Shown here in pieces: positions 7,846 through 15,713 of a stretch of 64,000 nt of DNA. Origin of the DNA: Candidatus Hebobacterum abditum (lineage in GTDB: Bacteria > Armatimonadota > Hebobacteria > Hebobacterales > Hebobacteraceae). Location of the stretch: NCBI GenBank assembly GCA_029821875.1, contig JALGXW010000012.1, positions 1 through 64,000 on the forward strand, in the 5' to 3' direction. The notes below the pieces were generated by a model. The model ran no database searches, was not told the DNA's origin, and worked only from the letters and a program-made list of their open reading frames with translations. The translations under genes and the position numbers were made by a program. Position 1 is the stretch's first letter. Each line of letters begins with the position of its first letter.

Positions 7846-8996
7846 GCAGAGGCCTTCTTCTGGGAGCGATGGCACTAATGCTCTCGCTGCCGCTTGTGTC
7901 CGGTCGGATGGCGCGGTCCGCCCCGGCCGACCCGCATGCAGCACGGCGGCGAATGGCCTCCCGGTACGAGATCCATGGGCTGGTCGAGAAGGCGGTCGCC
8001 GAGTACCTCAAGGTCCTCGCACAGAGCCCGGAGGACCCACAGGCGAGGCAGCGCGTGAACGCTCTCGTGGCAGCGCAGATGCCGGCCTGGCTGCCGGAGG
8101 AGGCCGAGGCGGCAGCGCCATTCCCGCACGACTCCTTCAAGCTCGAGTTCGAGGCGGCCGACGATTCCGATGATGGTGCGAAGGTTGAGTGCCGGTTGCT
8201 TCTGACGGCGGGCGCCTTCGCGGCTCAGGAGGGGCATCGCTGGGACGAGTTGCACGAAAAGGGCTTCGTACTGGTGGACTACGCCTACGTGTGGCAGCCG
8301 GTGAAGAAGCGCTACGAGGTGAGGGTGGCGGCGCACTGGGAGGACGATGCGCAGACTGAAGTCGCACAGGCCGCGCTGCGGGCGACGTCCGTCCTCTACT
8401 GCCTCGCGCGGGAGCGTCTCGGCCTCGACCCGACGGGTCAATGGGGCGATCCTGTGGACATCTGGGTCACACAGAAGGGCGAACCGGGCGCGCGCGCTCA
8501 GGGCCGCTCGATCTACCTGTACGCGTCACAGACAGCGCGCCCCGTCGGGGAATGGCTACGCGAGGTGGCACACGAGTATGGCCACGTGAGCCTCCCAGGC
8601 ATTGATGGCTTCGAGGACACCGATGACCCGTGGGCCGATGGACACCTCGCGGAGCTGCTATTCCCGAAGTGGCTGGCGACAGACGGGGTGCCGGAGTGGA
8701 TGCCGTGGGAGGTGGAGGCGTGGATGAGCGGCGCCGCGCGGGAGAGAGAACGGCTTCTTTCGGCCTTTCGGGACTCGGGGCTGGACCAAGTTCTGCTCCA
8801 GGGCAAGGACGCGGCGGCGCGCGACCACTTCCTCGGGCTGGCCTTGGACGTCGAAGACCGCCTGGGGCCAGAGAGACTGGCACAGGCGCTGAAGACATGC
8901 CCGCAGGGCACGGCGTTGCAGTTCGTGACAGCGGCCGAGGCAGTGGGGGCCGCGTTCACAAGGGCGCCTGAGCCGGAGGCACTTGGGCCATCCTAG
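7842..8996 (+). CDS. secreted HExxH metalloprotease-like protein
   Basis: This 384-residue protein has an N-terminal hydrophobic signal region (residues 5-20). A short TPR-like helix pair follows at about 40-80 (VEKAVAEYLKVLAQSPEDPQARQ). The C-terminal domain has HEYGH (residues 244-248) followed by LAELLF with a possible third ligand at Glu271, a gluzincin-like zinc site. The start overlaps the synthase stop by 4 bp (ATGA). A longer frame starting at 7608 lies inside the synthase and is rejected. The substrate and any link to prenyl lipids are unknown. The signal and zinc motif are seen; activity is inferred. Confidence 0.8.
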   Translation: MSRGLLLGAMALMLSLPLVSGRMARSAPADPHAARRRMASRYEIHGLVEKAVAEYLKVLAQSPEDPQARQRVNALVAAQMPAWLPEEAEAAAPFPHDSFKLEFEAADDSDDGAKVECRLLLTAGAFAAQEGHRWDELHEKGFVLVDYAYVWQPVKKRYEVRVAAHWEDDAQTEVAQAALRATSVLYCLARERLGLDPTGQWGDPVDIWVTQKGEPGARAQGRSIYLYASQTARPVGEWLREVAHEYGHVSLPGIDGFEDTDDPWADGHLAELLFPKWLATDGVPEWMPWEVEAWMSGAARERERLLSAFRDSGLDQVLLQGKDAAARDHFLGLALDVEDRLGPERLAQALKTCPQGTALQFVTAAEAVGAAFTRAPEPEALGPS

Positions 8997-9061
8997 CGGT
9001 TGCGCTGCCTCGCGGATGTCATCACGTCGATGCGGGACCGCCGCGGCCACCAACGGGCGCT

Positions 9062-9091
9062 TTGCGCCAGCTGTGACTTCTATGCTAGAAT
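9062..9091 (+). promoter_or_regulatory. extended -10 promoter for the dehydrogenase gene
   Basis: TTGCGC (9062-9067), an 18-bp spacer and TAGAAT (9086-9091), preceded by TATGC, form an extended -10 promoter. The same arrangement recurs before rpsB. Confidence 0.55.
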
Positions 9092-9118
9092 CCCTCGATT
9101 TGCCCCCAGGAGGATGTG

Positions 9119-10168
9119 ATGCTGAGGATCGCTGTTATTCCAGGTGATGGAATCGGCCCGGAGGTCGTCAGAGAAGGCCTGAAGGTGCTGGAGGCCGTTG
9201 CCGGGCCGACCGGCCTGGAATACGAGACAACCGAGTTCGATTGGGGTGGGGAGCGCTACCTGGAACAGGGAGAGGCGCGGCCAGAGAACGCCCTGGACAT
9301 CCTGCGCGAGTTCGACGCTATCTACCTCGGTGCGGTGGGACACCCGGACGTGCCGGTCGGCCTAGTGGAGCGGAAGTTGCTGCTCGATCTGCGCTTCGGG
9401 CTGGATCAGTACGTGAACCTGAGGCCTATCAAGCTGTACCCCGGAGTGTGGACGCCGATCAAGGACAAGGGGCCGGAGGATATCGACTTCGTGGTCGTCC
9501 GAGAGAACACCGAGGATCTCTACGTCGGCACTGGCGGATTCAGTCACTACGGGACGCCCGACGAGGTCGCGACACAGGTGGCCGTCTACACGCGCAAGGG
9601 CACGGAGCGCATCATCCGGTATGCCTTCGAGCTGGCGAAGGCGAGAGGCAAGGGCAGGAAAGTAACCGTCGTGGACAAGTCCAACGTGCTCACCTACGGG
9701 CACGACCTGTGGCAGCGCGTTTTCACCGAAGTAGGGGAGGACTACCCCGACATCGAGAAGGACCGCGCCTATGTCGACGCGACCTGCATGTGGATGGTGA
9801 AGAACCCGGAGTGGTTCGACGTCATCGTCACGACGAACATGTTCGGCGACATCATCACCGATCTGGGCGCGATGATCCAGGGAGGCATGGGCGTCGCGGC
9901 TTCCGGCAACATCAACCCCGACGCCACCTCGATGTTCGAGCCCATCCACGGCTCGGCGCCGAAGTACACGGGTCAGAACAAGGCCAACCCAATAGCGTGC
10001 ATCGGAGCGATGCAGATGCTGTTGGAGCACGCCGGCGCCGCCGATGCCGCCGAACGAGTTGACAAGGCCCTGGCCAGCGTCCTCGCCAGCGGCAAGATCG
10101 CCGACCTCTCCGCTGGCAAGTGCCCGCCAACGAGCGAGATTGGGGATATGATCGTGGCGGCCGTCTAG
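9119..10168 (+). CDS. isocitrate/isopropylmalate dehydrogenase-family protein
   Basis: This NAD(P)- and divalent-metal-dependent beta-decarboxylating dehydrogenase has 349 residues. It starts with the family signature [13 protein letters not shown], has the substrate-Arg stretch [13 protein letters not shown] and the proposed catalytic Lys in [10 protein letters not shown]. It also has the metal-binding [17 protein letters not shown] and the cofactor loop [19 protein letters not shown]. It could be 3-isopropylmalate dehydrogenase (leuB) or the tartrate/homoisocitrate subgroup. No leuA, leuC or leuD lies nearby to decide. The ATG at 9119 is chosen because AGGAGG ends 5 nt before it. A strong hairpin 85 bp downstream marks the end of the transcript. 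Confidence 0.9.
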   Translation: MLRIAVIPGDGIGPEVVREGLKVLEAVAGPTGLEYETTEFDWGGERYLEQGEARPENALDILREFDAIYLGAVGHPDVPVGLVERKLLLDLRFGLDQYVNLRPIKLYPGVWTPIKDKGPEDIDFVVVRENTEDLYVGTGGFSHYGTPDEVATQVAVYTRKGTERIIRYAFELAKARGKGRKVTVVDKSNVLTYGHDLWQRVFTEVGEDYPDIEKDRAYVDATCMWMVKNPEWFDVIVTTNMFGDIITDLGAMIQGGMGVAASGNINPDATSMFEPIHGSAPKYTGQNKANPIACIGAMQMLLEHAGAADAAERVDKALASVLASGKIADLSAGKCPPTSEIGDMIVAAV

Positions 10169-10253
10169 GTCCGGGCCAAAGGCGTGCTCATCGAGCCTGA
10201 GGCTTGGCGAGCGCCCTGGGCGGCAGATTGGCCACAAGTTGACCGCACGAGAT

Positions 10254-10278
10254 GGCTCCTGTGCGCGGCACAGGAGCC
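10254..10278 (+). terminator. strong hairpin, probable terminator
   Basis: An 11-bp perfect stem (10254-10264 with 10268-10278) has a 3-nt loop and is followed by a short T-rich stretch (GTTTC). It separates the dehydrogenase gene from the metal-uptake operon. Confidence 0.6.
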
Positions 10279-10348
10279 GTTTCACATCAGGTCCCCAAAT
10301 CTTCGTGCTGGGTTCACACTAACTTCACAGCACTTTCCGAGAATACGT

Positions 10349-10429
10349 ATGGTCAGAGCGGAGGCCGAGTTCTGTCGAGTCTGCGGCCTTTGCTGTATGG
10401 CAGATCGGCGGGGATATGCTCTCGGTTAA
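10349..10429 (+). CDS. possible 26-aa Cys-rich leader ORF (CRVCGLCC)
   Basis: A short open frame begins at ATG 10349 and overlaps the start of the ABC ATPase gene by 14 bp. It encodes MVRAEAEFCRVCGLCCMADR plus six residues, with four Cys in a C-x2-C-x2-C-C cluster that resembles metal-chelating knuckles. The ribosome site is weak. It could be a regulatory leader peptide coupled to the transporter or a chance frame. Its position and Cys content are seen; any function is speculative. Confidence 0.3.
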   Translation: MVRAEAEFCRVCGLCCMADRRGYALG

Positions 10430-11483
10430 GGTCAACAAGCAGCTCCGCGAGTTTCCGCTCGAGATTGCGTTCGACGTCAAGCCGGCGGAAACGCTCGTCA
10501 TCATCGGCCCCAGCGGCTGCGGCAAGACGACGATACTGAACATCATAGCCGGTCTGGTCGAGCCGGATGAAGGGCGGATTGCTCTCGCGGGCGAGGCGCT
10601 GTACGATGCGGCCTCCCGCGTCAGCGTCCCGACCGAGGAGCGCAGAGTCGGCTACGTCTTCCAGGACTTCGCGCTCTTCCCCCACATGACCGTGAGTCAG
10701 AACGTGGCCTATGGCCTCCGGGCCCGGCATCACCCCAAGGGCGAGATACCGGGGAAGGTCGCCGAGGTGCTGCGGCTGCTCGGAATCACTGACCTCGGTG
10801 ATCGCCGCCCGAGTGCCTTGTCGGGCGGGGAACGCCAGCGAGTTGCGCTCGCGCGGGCGATAGCGTGTGACGCGGAGATGCTCCTGCTTGACGAGCCGTT
10901 GGGCTCGCTGGATGCCCAGACGAGAGGCCGCGTCCGCGGCGAACTGCAGCGCATGCTGCGGGTAATCGGCCGCATCGCGATCATGGTCACCCACGACTAC
11001 ATCGACGCCCTTACCTTCGGAGACAGAATCTGCGTGATGGACAGGGGGCGCGTGCTGCAGATGGGTCCCCGAGACCAGCTGCTTCACAACCCGAAGTCCC
11101 GGTTCGTCGCCGAGTTGACGGGCGTCAACTTCTTCGAGGGGACGATATCGGCCGGCTCTGAGGACGGCCTGGCGGAGATCTGGGTGGGAGACAGCTGCCT
11201 CTACGCTGCTTCTGATCAGCGGCAGATGGGCGGCACGCTGGTCGCGTTCTTCCCCAGCGAGGTGACCATCACCAGAGAGCCGCCTGCGAGTTCGGCGCGC
11301 AACGTCTTCCGAACGGAGATACGAGACATCATCCACATGGGCGACAAGGTGCGGCTGTCGCTGAACGGGGCGCTGCCGATGTGCGCTGAGATCACGGCGG
11401 ATGCGCTGGAGGACCTGGAAGTGGGCGAGGGAGACGCCGTCTACGCCTCCCTCAAGGCGACGGCGGTGAAGACCTACAGGTGA
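10416..11483 (+). CDS. molybdate/tungstate-type ABC transporter ATPase (first copy)
   Basis: This 355-residue cytoplasmic nucleotide-binding subunit energises the permease encoded two genes downstream. Walker A is GPSGCGKTT (about residues 31-39). The Q-loop is YVFQDFALFPH, the ABC signature LSGGERQR, Walker B LLLDEPLGSLD and the switch His VTHD. The C-terminal 120 residues form a TOBE/MOP-like regulatory domain as in ModC/WtpC. It opens a five-gene run with gaps of 10, 19, 32 and 7 bp. A second ATPase closes the operon, so the pump could be heterodimeric. Substrate assignment rests on the binding protein and MoaD neighbours. Confidence 0.9.
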   Translation: MLSVKVNKQLREFPLEIAFDVKPAETLVIIGPSGCGKTTILNIIAGLVEPDEGRIALAGEALYDAASRVSVPTEERRVGYVFQDFALFPHMTVSQNVAYGLRARHHPKGEIPGKVAEVLRLLGITDLGDRRPSALSGGERQRVALARAIACDAEMLLLDEPLGSLDAQTRGRVRGELQRMLRVIGRIAIMVTHDYIDALTFGDRICVMDRGRVLQMGPRDQLLHNPKSRFVAELTGVNFFEGTISAGSEDGLAEIWVGDSCLYAASDQRQMGGTLVAFFPSEVTITREPPASSARNVFRTEIRDIIHMGDKVRLSLNGALPMCAEITADALEDLEVGEGDAVYASLKATAVKTYR

Positions 11484-11493
11484 AGGGGTGTAG

Positions 11494-12339
11494 ATGAGAC
11501 GGCACCAGCAACGAGTGGAGCGGCTGATGATGCGACCCAGGAAGCTCATCATCGTCACCGTGCTCTGTGTCGCGGTGGTCGCCGGCGTGCTCGTCTTCGT
11601 TCGGGCGGCAAACGCTGGTACGAACATCAAGGTCCATGCGGGCGCGGGGATACGGCCGCCGCTTGACGAGCTGGGGCGGATGTTCGAGAAGAAGACAGGC
11701 ACTCGCGTGGAGTACAGCTACAAAGGATCGGGCTGCCTGCTGGCAGATATCTGCTTCTCGAAGCAGGGGGACCTCTACATCCCGGGGGAGCAATTCTACG
11801 TCGACCAGGCCAAGGAGCGCGGCTTCATCAAGAAGTCGGCGCTGGTGGCGCAGATGTCCACGGTGCTGATCGTGCAGAAGGGGAATCCGAAGAACATCCG
11901 TGGGCTGAGCGATCTCACCCGGAAGGGGATGCGCGTCGGGATGGGAGACCCCAATGCCGTCGCCGTGGGTCGGGCGGCGAACGAAGTGCTGGTGAAGGCG
12001 AAGCTGCTGAAGCCGGTGGACGAAAACGTCGCGGCGAGGGCGCTGAACGTGGTGGAGCTGGGGATTGGCGTCAAGCTGAAGCACCTGGACGCGGCGATCG
12101 TCTGGGACGCTACCGCGCACCTGTTTAGAGATGATGTGGTGATGATCGAGATACCCGAGGAATGGCGGGTGGAGGCCCCGATCCCTGTCGGACTGCTCAC
12201 GTTCTCCCCGGACCAGGACACGGCGGAGCAGTACCTCAACTTCCTGACCTCCGAGGAGGCGCAGAAGGTATTCCTCAAGCACGGGTACGGTCTGCCGCCG
12301 AAGCCGCAGGAACACGAGCGCGCAGAGAAGCAAGACTGA
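11494..12339 (+). CDS. molybdate/tungstate-like ABC substrate-binding protein
   Basis: This 281-residue extracytoplasmic binding protein has a signal/anchor helix at about residues 17-38 and then a ModA-type fold. It begins IKVHAGAGIRPPLDELGRMF, followed by YSYKGSG, GDLYIPG and later VGMGDPNAVAVGRAA. These match anion-binding proteins that deliver molybdate or tungstate. The normally Ser/Ala-rich segment after GSG carries two cysteines, Cys81 and Cys87, which is unusual. The start has a purine-rich AAGGGG about 6 nt upstream. It lies between the ATPase and the permease. Whether Mo or W (or sulfate) is bound cannot be told from sequence. Confidence 0.88.
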   Translation: MRRHQQRVERLMMRPRKLIIVTVLCVAVVAGVLVFVRAANAGTNIKVHAGAGIRPPLDELGRMFEKKTGTRVEYSYKGSGCLLADICFSKQGDLYIPGEQFYVDQAKERGFIKKSALVAQMSTVLIVQKGNPKNIRGLSDLTRKGMRVGMGDPNAVAVGRAANEVLVKAKLLKPVDENVAARALNVVELGIGVKLKHLDAAIVWDATAHLFRDDVVMIEIPEEWRVEAPIPVGLLTFSPDQDTAEQYLNFLTSEEAQKVFLKHGYGLPPKPQEHERAEKQD

Positions 12340-12358
12340 GTGCCGCGGGGCGGGGAAT

Positions 12359-13417
12359 GTGGGCGGGAGGAACCTGAGCAACCGGCTTTTCGTGGCAGTT
12401 CTGGGGAGCGTGCTGATCGTCTTCTTGGCGGCGGTTGCGCTCATCTTGCTCGGGAACGTCTGGTACCTGGCGGGGGCGGAGAAGGAGGTCACCACAGGCA
12501 GGTGCACCGTCTGTGGGTACCTCTACGACGAAGAGGTGGGGGCTTTCGGGCAAGGCGTTCTGCCAGGGACGCGGTGGCTGGAGATCCTGGCGGAGTGGCA
12601 GTGTCCGTCCTGCAGCGCCGGCCGCGACAAGTTCGAGGAGATCGTTCAGAGGCGAACGGGATGGGACATCCTCCTCGGGAGCCTGCGCAATCCGGAGAAC
12701 CACTTTGCCATAAAGCTCAGCGTGCTGACGGCGGCCATCACGGCTCTGCTGGCAATGGTGGTGGCGATCCCGGCGGCCTACATCTTGTCCCGCTACCGGC
12801 TTCCAGGGGGGCAGGTCATGGACACCATTCTGGACCTGCCAATCGTCCTGCCTCCACCGGTGATGGGAATAAGCCTGCTCATCATATTCAGCACCCCCGC
12901 AGGTCAGATGGTCAACGCACTGACGCCGGAGTGGTTCGTGACCGGTGTCAACAAGGTCTTCACGTTCCTCCTGGGACACGAGATCGAGGATGGGCCCAAC
13001 TGGGTGTACACGACTCGAGGCGTGGTTGTGGCTCAGTTCTTCGTCGCCTGCTCGTTCGGCGTGCGGGCGGTGAAGGCGAGCTTCGATACACTTGGGAGGC
13101 GGCACGAGGACGTGGCCAGGACGTTGGGGTGCACGCAGCGGCAGGCGTTCGTCCGCGTGGTGCTGCCGATGGCGCGCACGGGAATCGTGGCGGGCCTCAT
13201 TATGACGTGGGCGAGGGCGATCGCCGAGTTCGGCCCTATTCTCTTCTTCTGCCAGGCGACGCAGTTCAAGACAGAGGTTATGCCGATCGCAATGTTCCTC
13301 AAGTTCTCGGTGGGACGGCTGGAGTCAGCCATTGCCCTCGTACTCATCATGGTGGCCATGTCGCTAGTGACCCTGCTGACATTCAAGCGGCTGGGCGGAC
13401 AGGGCTATCTCTGGTGA
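12359..13417 (+). CDS. ModB/WtpB-type ABC permease with inserted rubredoxin domain
   Basis: This 352-residue inner-membrane permease has TM1 at about residues 10-32. It is followed, in the loop before TM2, by a full rubredoxin module (residues 47-94). Cys49-x2-Cys52-Gly-Tyr and Cys82-Pro-x-Cys85 are present, with the canonical 30-residue spacing between Cys52 and Cys82, and PGTRW and EW-x-CP are also conserved. From residue 110 on it is a standard permease: TM2 (AIKLSVLTAAITALLA), PIVLPPPVMG, and the EAA loop EDVARTLGCTQRQAFVRVVLP that contacts the ATPases. By the usual topology the rubredoxin loop faces outside the cytoplasm. The GTG start follows GGGGCGGGG. The fusion is clear; its redox role is inference. 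Confidence 0.93.
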   Translation: MGGRNLSNRLFVAVLGSVLIVFLAAVALILLGNVWYLAGAEKEVTTGRCTVCGYLYDEEVGAFGQGVLPGTRWLEILAEWQCPSCSAGRDKFEEIVQRRTGWDILLGSLRNPENHFAIKLSVLTAAITALLAMVVAIPAAYILSRYRLPGGQVMDTILDLPIVLPPPVMGISLLIIFSTPAGQMVNALTPEWFVTGVNKVFTFLLGHEIEDGPNWVYTTRGVVVAQFFVACSFGVRAVKASFDTLGRRHEDVARTLGCTQRQAFVRVVLPMARTGIVAGLIMTWARAIAEFGPILFFCQATQFKTEVMPIAMFLKFSVGRLESAIALVLIMVAMSLVTLLTFKRLGGQGYLW

Positions 13418-13449
13418 TGAGAAAGACGCATTAGGAGAGGTCTACACGC

Positions 13450-13722
13450 ATGATCAAGTTGAGGCTGTTCTCCGCACTGCGGGAGATCGCAGGCGCCAAA
13501 GAGGTCGAAGTCGAGGGAGGCCAACTCTCGATCAAAGAAGCGTTGGAGCAGTTCGCTGGGAAGCACGGCGACAAGGCCCGCAAGACCTTGTTCGACACGC
13601 AGGGCGAGCTTCTACCAAGCGTCTTGCTGCTCGTCAACGGCGAGGCCGCCGAGAGCGGTGGGGCGACCCAGGTCTCCTCAGGAGACACGGTGCAGGTTCT
13701 ACTTCCGACGGCTGGCGGATAG
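13450..13722 (+). CDS. MoaD-like sulfur carrier (molybdopterin synthase small subunit)
   Basis: This 90-residue beta-grasp protein starts IKLRLFSALREIAGAKEVEVEG and ends in the Gly-Gly tail (LPTAGG) that is adenylated and thiocarboxylated in MoaD/ThiS proteins. In the molybdenum or tungsten cofactor pathway it would pass sulfur to the pterin precursor. GGAGAGG lies 9 nt before the ATG. It sits between the permease and the second ATPase of a metal-oxyanion transporter, tying uptake to cofactor synthesis. MoaE and MoeB partners are not in this window. A tungsten-specific MoaD variant is also possible. Confidence 0.88.
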   Translation: MIKLRLFSALREIAGAKEVEVEGGQLSIKEALEQFAGKHGDKARKTLFDTQGELLPSVLLLVNGEAAESGGATQVSSGDTVQVLLPTAGG

Positions 13723-13729
13723 GGAGGAC

Positions 13730-14791
13730 ATGGCGCAACCGGTCGTCCAAGTTCGCGACGTCTCGCTTCGGCTCGGCGATTTCGCCGTGCACGACGCGGA
13801 CATGGACATCCAAGAGCGCGAGTACTTCGTCCTGCTGGGCCCGACGGGGGCCGGCAAGACGGTGTTGCTCGAGTGCATTGCAGGGCTTCACCATCCGGAA
13901 ACGGGAGACATCTACGTCGAAGGCGAGCGTGTGAATGACACCGCACCCGAGGCCCGGGGACTGGGGTATCTGCCTCAGGACTACGCGCTCTTCCCACACC
14001 TGACGGTGGCGCAGAACATCGCATTCGGGATGCGCATCCGCAGGAAGTCGAGGGCCGAGATAGAGCGCAAGGTCGCGCAGCTCGCCGACTTGCTGGGGAT
14101 AACGCACCTGCTGCATCGCAGCCCCGTGAGGCTCAGCGGCGGGGAGAAGCAGAGGTCGGCCCTTGCGCGCGCCCTGGCGATTGAGCCGAGGGTGCTGCTG
14201 CTCGACGAGCCGCTCAGTGCCCTCGACGAGCAAACGCGGGAGGGGCTGTGTGTCGAGCTGCGGCGCGTGCACCAGGAGCTAGGGACCACCACCCTGCACG
14301 TGTCCCACAACTTCGAAGAGACGATGTCGGTGGCCGATAAGATAGGGATCATCCACGAAGGGCGCATCCGCCAGATCGGTACGCCGGAGGAGGTGTTCCG
14401 GCGTCCGAACTCCGAGTTCGTCGCACGATTCGTAAGAAGTGAGAACGTCTTCCGCGGCACCGGCAAGGCCGAGGGTGATCGGCTCGTGGTGCGCTCTGGG
14501 AGCGTCGAGTTCGAGGCCGAGTCCGGGCCGGAGGGCGACGTGTTCCTGACAGTGCGCCCCGAAGAGGTCATGCTGGCGGCCGCTCCCGGCCCTGAGCGCG
14601 CGAACGAACTTGTCGGCCGCATCGCGCGCGTGGTGGACAAGGGGGCCTTCATGCGCGTGGATGTGGAGGCGAGCTTGACGCTCGTCGCGCTCGTCGGCCG
14701 GCGATCCTTCCAGCGGAGCGGCCTAGGAGTCGGCGACGAGGCCGCCGTGTCGTTCGCCCCGGCCTCGGCGCACGTGTTCCCAGCACAGTGA
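13730..14791 (+). CDS. molybdate/tungstate-type ABC transporter ATPase (second copy)
   Basis: This 353-residue ATPase shows Walker A GPTGAGKT (about residues 36-43), Q-loop YLPQDYALFPH, signature LSGGEKQR, Walker B LLLDEPLSALDE and switch His VSHN. It ends in a C-terminal TOBE-like domain of about 100 residues. It is distinct from the first ATPase of the operon, so it is not a recent copy. The ATG follows GGAGG and the preceding moaD stop by 7 bp; an upstream in-frame start inside moaD is rejected. It is the last gene of the operon and ends 67 bp from a convergent gene. It may pair with the first ATPase or serve another permease. Confidence 0.9.
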   Translation: MAQPVVQVRDVSLRLGDFAVHDADMDIQEREYFVLLGPTGAGKTVLLECIAGLHHPETGDIYVEGERVNDTAPEARGLGYLPQDYALFPHLTVAQNIAFGMRIRRKSRAEIERKVAQLADLLGITHLLHRSPVRLSGGEKQRSALARALAIEPRVLLLDEPLSALDEQTREGLCVELRRVHQELGTTTLHVSHNFEETMSVADKIGIIHEGRIRQIGTPEEVFRRPNSEFVARFVRSENVFRGTGKAEGDRLVVRSGSVEFEAESGPEGDVFLTVRPEEVMLAAAPGPERANELVGRIARVVDKGAFMRVDVEASLTLVALVGRRSFQRSGLGVGDEAAVSFAPASAHVFPAQ

Positions 14792-14858
14792 ATCGGGCGG
14801 GCGCTCCCGCATGCTGCCTGTCCGCCGCCCTATGGACGGCCCTTGGCGGCCCGCTTCG

Positions 14859-15704
14859 TCAGGGCGCGCCTTTGGGTCCGTAGGGGTCGGCTAGCACTGT
14901 GTGGCCGATTCTGTCGTGAGCCTTCGCCAGCGCGTCAATCACCTCCACCCACGGCTCGCCGTCGGCCTTGAACAGGCCGCGGTTGGCGCGACGGTCCTCC
15001 GAATCGAAGTCATACCAGATGAACCAGTGGGCGCCGATGATGAACGGCAGGTTGTAGAAGTCAAGCGTCAGGCAGGCCGCCTGCCGGGCGCGGTCGGTCT
15101 GGGTCGGCACGGTCTGCGGCCAGGACCAGTCGAGATCCTCCGGGTCGTTGTAGAGACCGGAGTCGACGGCCGGGATGGACCACTCCCCGATGATGAGAGG
15201 TCGGCCTGACCTCTCATGGATGTATCTCAGGATGCTCTCCGCCTGCCCGCTTAGCCCTGGCTCGTCGTTCGACGGGTAGTAGTTCACGGCCACGGCATCA
15301 TAGGACGAGTAGAGATCGACGTACTCAGTGTCGCCGAACATGAGCCGGGGCGAGAAGACCAGATGGTCGGGATCTTCCTCACGGATGATCCCGAGCGTTA
15401 CTTCTGCGTACTTCTTGACGATCTCACGAGCGAAGAGACGGAAGTCGCCGCTCATCGTGCACTCGCGCCCGGGCGGCTCCGGCCGCTGTGCCACGATCGC
15501 GTCGAACGACTCGAAGTCAGTTTCCCAGGCTCGGTTCAACTCCTCGATCTCGCGGTCGTAGCGCTGCTCTAGGAATGCTCTGAGGGCCTCAGCGCAGTGT
15601 CGGGAGTAGACGTAGCGATGGAGATCCCGGTGAGAGATCTCGTTGTCAGCAAACCACCCCGCATGCCAGGGCTTCCCGCGGACGAGCTTCGCTATCTCCT
15701 GCAC
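14859..15704 (-). CDS. glycoside hydrolase, C-terminal catalytic half (split by amber codon)
   Basis: This is the downstream part of a secreted glycosidase whose first half ends at the TAG at 15714-15716. It continues in the same frame, with only three codons between that stop and the GTG at 15704. It holds the catalytic signatures of a clan GH-A-like barrel: GWFADNE (probable acid/base Glu) and PLIIGEWS (probable nucleophile Glu), as in agarase-like and related families. No ribosome site precedes the GTG, so independent translation is doubtful. The whole gene would give about 610 residues if the stop were read through or is an error. The substrate is unknown. Confidence 0.75.
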   Translation of the reverse strand: MQEIAKLVRGKPWHAGWFADNEISHRDLHRYVYSRHCAEALRAFLEQRYDREIEELNRAWETDFESFDAIVAQRPEPPGRECTMSGDFRLFAREIVKKYAEVTLGIIREEDPDHLVFSPRLMFGDTEYVDLYSSYDAVAVNYYPSNDEPGLSGQAESILRYIHERSGRPLIIGEWSIPAVDSGLYNDPEDLDWSWPQTVPTQTDRARQAACLTLDFYNLPFIIGAHWFIWYDFDSEDRRANRGLFKADGEPWVEVIDALAKAHDRIGHTVLADPYGPKGAP

Positions 15705-15713
15705 CCGAGAACG

